A stretch of DNA of 5,069 nt, from positions 1 to 5,069 of the forward strand of contig CAMIHT010000139.1 of assembly GCA_946222725.1 (NCBI GenBank), read 5' to 3'. The DNA is from Actinotignum schaalii (GTDB lineage Bacteria; Actinomycetota; Actinomycetes; Actinomycetales; Actinomycetaceae). The position numbers were made by a program, and so were the translations under genes. The notes below the pieces were generated by a model, which saw only the letters and a program-made list of their open reading frames with translations, was not told where the DNA came from and made no database searches. Positions 4,013 through 5,069 of this stretch are shown one piece after another; positions within the stretch are counted from its first letter, which is position 1, and each line of letters starts with the position of its first letter.

Positions 4013-5069
4013 CTACCTGAGCTCGGCCAGCCCGGCCGCGTCCAGGCGATCAACGGCTTTTTTGACATCCTGAGCTTTATCGCGGGTGGTTACTAGCAGG
4101 GCACTTCCGGTATCGATAACGACGGCGCCCGGCACTCCCACCACCACAACGGGCTTCGTCGAGCTGTACACCAGAGAATCCGGCGCATCAACGGCGAGCA
4201 CCGGGGCCCCCGTGCTTCCCGGGGCGCGTTGGGTGGTGAGCTCCCCCGCAGGGATACCTTCAGCGAGGGAATCGTAATCTCCCACATCGGACCAGCCCAT
4301 ATCTGCTGGTACCACGGCCACTCGGCCCGCAGCAGCTGCCGGTTCCGCTACCGCCCTGTCAATGACTTCCTTCGGGATGGACGCCCATATTTCTTCTACC
4401 TGCGGGTTTTGCCGGACCGAGTCTAGATCCCACAATTGAGCAAGCTGGCGCAGCGGTGCGGCGATATCAGGGCGGTATTCGGTGAGCATATCCATAAGCG
4501 TGGCCGCCCGCGCCACGAAAATCCCGGCGTTCCAATAGTAGCCGCCCTGCGCGAGATAGCGCGCGGCGGTTTCCGCATCCGGTTTTTCTACGAATTGTTC
4601 TACCTGCACGGCGGCGGTGCTCTCCAGCGGTCCACCGGCGCTCTCCGTGCTCTCTCTGCTAGCGGGCGATCCGCCGGCCGGAGATTGACCGGGAAGCGCC
4701 GCGCCCGCACGGATATAGCCAAATCCGGTGGCCGGTCCGGTCGGAGTAATCCCGAGGGTAACAAGATAACCGCGGGAGGCAGCCTCCAGCGCCTTGTGCA
4801 CGGCCGCGGTGAACGCCGCGGTATCGGAAATACGGTGATCGGCCGCGAAGGAACCAATCAGAGCATCCGGATCTGCGCGATGGGCGAGCGCCGCGGCAAT
4901 ACCGATAGCGGCCATAGTGCCACGCGGACTCGGCTCAACCACATAGTGAAGGGGCGTCGTAATACCAGCCAGTTGATCGCGCACAGCCGCGGCATGTGCG
5001 GTACCCGTCACGGTGTAGATACTGGACGCCAGCGGGGCAAGCCTGGTCACCGTATCGTGAATCATGGTG
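4013..5069 (-). CDS. manC: Mannose-1-phosphate guanylyltransferase, 5' truncated by window edge
   Basis: This enzyme makes GDP-mannose from mannose 1-phosphate and GTP for glycolipids, glycans and protein mannosylation. The frame is open to the window edge. The Met at 5065 is internal (TMIHDTVTRLAPL follows the missing N-terminal nucleotide-binding loop), so roughly 45 residues are absent. Numbering from that Met, family motifs are EPSPRGTMAAIGIAAALA (44-61), LIGSFAADH (69-77) with the metal-binding Asp, TGFGYIRAG (113-121), VEQFVEKPD (155-163), GGYYWNAGIFV (174-184) and MGWSDVGDYDSL (256-267). A left-handed helix-type C-terminal part ends LAELR. Two oddities: a Pro/Ser/Gly/Glu-rich insert at about 125-152, and SPRGT where many relatives have SPRDT or SPRNT. 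Actinobacterial copies are also named manB; the symbol is by function. It heads the - strand group with the LOG and DUF3117 genes. Confidence 0.88.
   Translation of the reverse strand, partial: TMIHDTVTRLAPLASSIYTVTGTAHAAAVRDQLAGITTPLHYVVEPSPRGTMAAIGIAAALAHRADPDALIGSFAADHRISDTAAFTAAVHKALEAASRGYLVTLGITPTGPATGFGYIRAGAALPGQSPAGGSPASRESTESAGGPLESTAAVQVEQFVEKPDAETAARYLAQGGYYWNAGIFVARAATLMDMLTEYRPDIAAPLRQLAQLWDLDSVRQNPQVEEIWASIPKEVIDRAVAEPAAAAGRVAVVPADMGWSDVGDYDSLAEGIPAGELTTQRAPGSTGAPVLAVDAPDSLVYSSTKPVVVVGVPGAVVIDTGSALLVTTRDKAQDVKKAVDRLDAAGLAELR

Overview
The window is ordinary, tightly packed chromosome from a GC-rich Gram-positive actinomycete. The protein families point there: an MgtE_N/CBS protein tail, a DUF1003 membrane protein, an Mrp ATPase with an N-terminal DUF59 domain, an Rv1220c-type methyltransferase, the small DUF3117 protein, the long actinobacterial form of a LOG-family protein, and mannose-1-phosphate guanylyltransferase. 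Frequent GTG starts and GC-rich codons agree. I suspect an Actinomycetaceae-like organism, but the genus cannot be fixed from this sequence alone.

Layout. Left half, + strand: the 3' end of a CBS-domain protein (2-322) overlaps a DUF1003 protein (315-956), which overlaps mrp (943-2096). A class I SAM-dependent O-methyltransferase (2157-2780) follows after 60 bp. Right half, - strand, read from the right edge inwards: mannose-1-phosphate guanylyltransferase (4013-5069, 5' end outside the window), the LOG-family protein (3172-3954) and the DUF3117 protein (2949-3116), with gaps of 58 and 55 bp. The two groups converge on a 168-bp spacer (2781-2948) that carries two inverted repeats, one a perfect 13-bp GC-rich stem. 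These probably terminate transcription from both sides.

The most notable observation is that mrp is broken as written. The DUF59 domain is in one frame and the complete ATPase domain in another. Adding one C to the CCCC run at 1322-1325 restores a 384-residue protein of normal length and order. A sequencing or assembly error in a GC-rich hairpin, or a very recent mutation, fits better than programmed frameshifting.

Functionally the left group joins a probable Mg2+/CBS-type regulatory protein, a membrane protein of unknown role and an Fe-S carrier/assembly ATPase. The right group holds GDP-mannose supply plus two widely conserved actinobacterial proteins. From memory, the same families lie in one region of the Mycobacterium tuberculosis chromosome (about Rv1205 to Rv1232c), so this looks like a rearranged and condensed version of an old actinobacterial neighbourhood. 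I found no mobile element, CRISPR array, RNA gene, toxin-antitoxin or defence system, and no convincing novel system.
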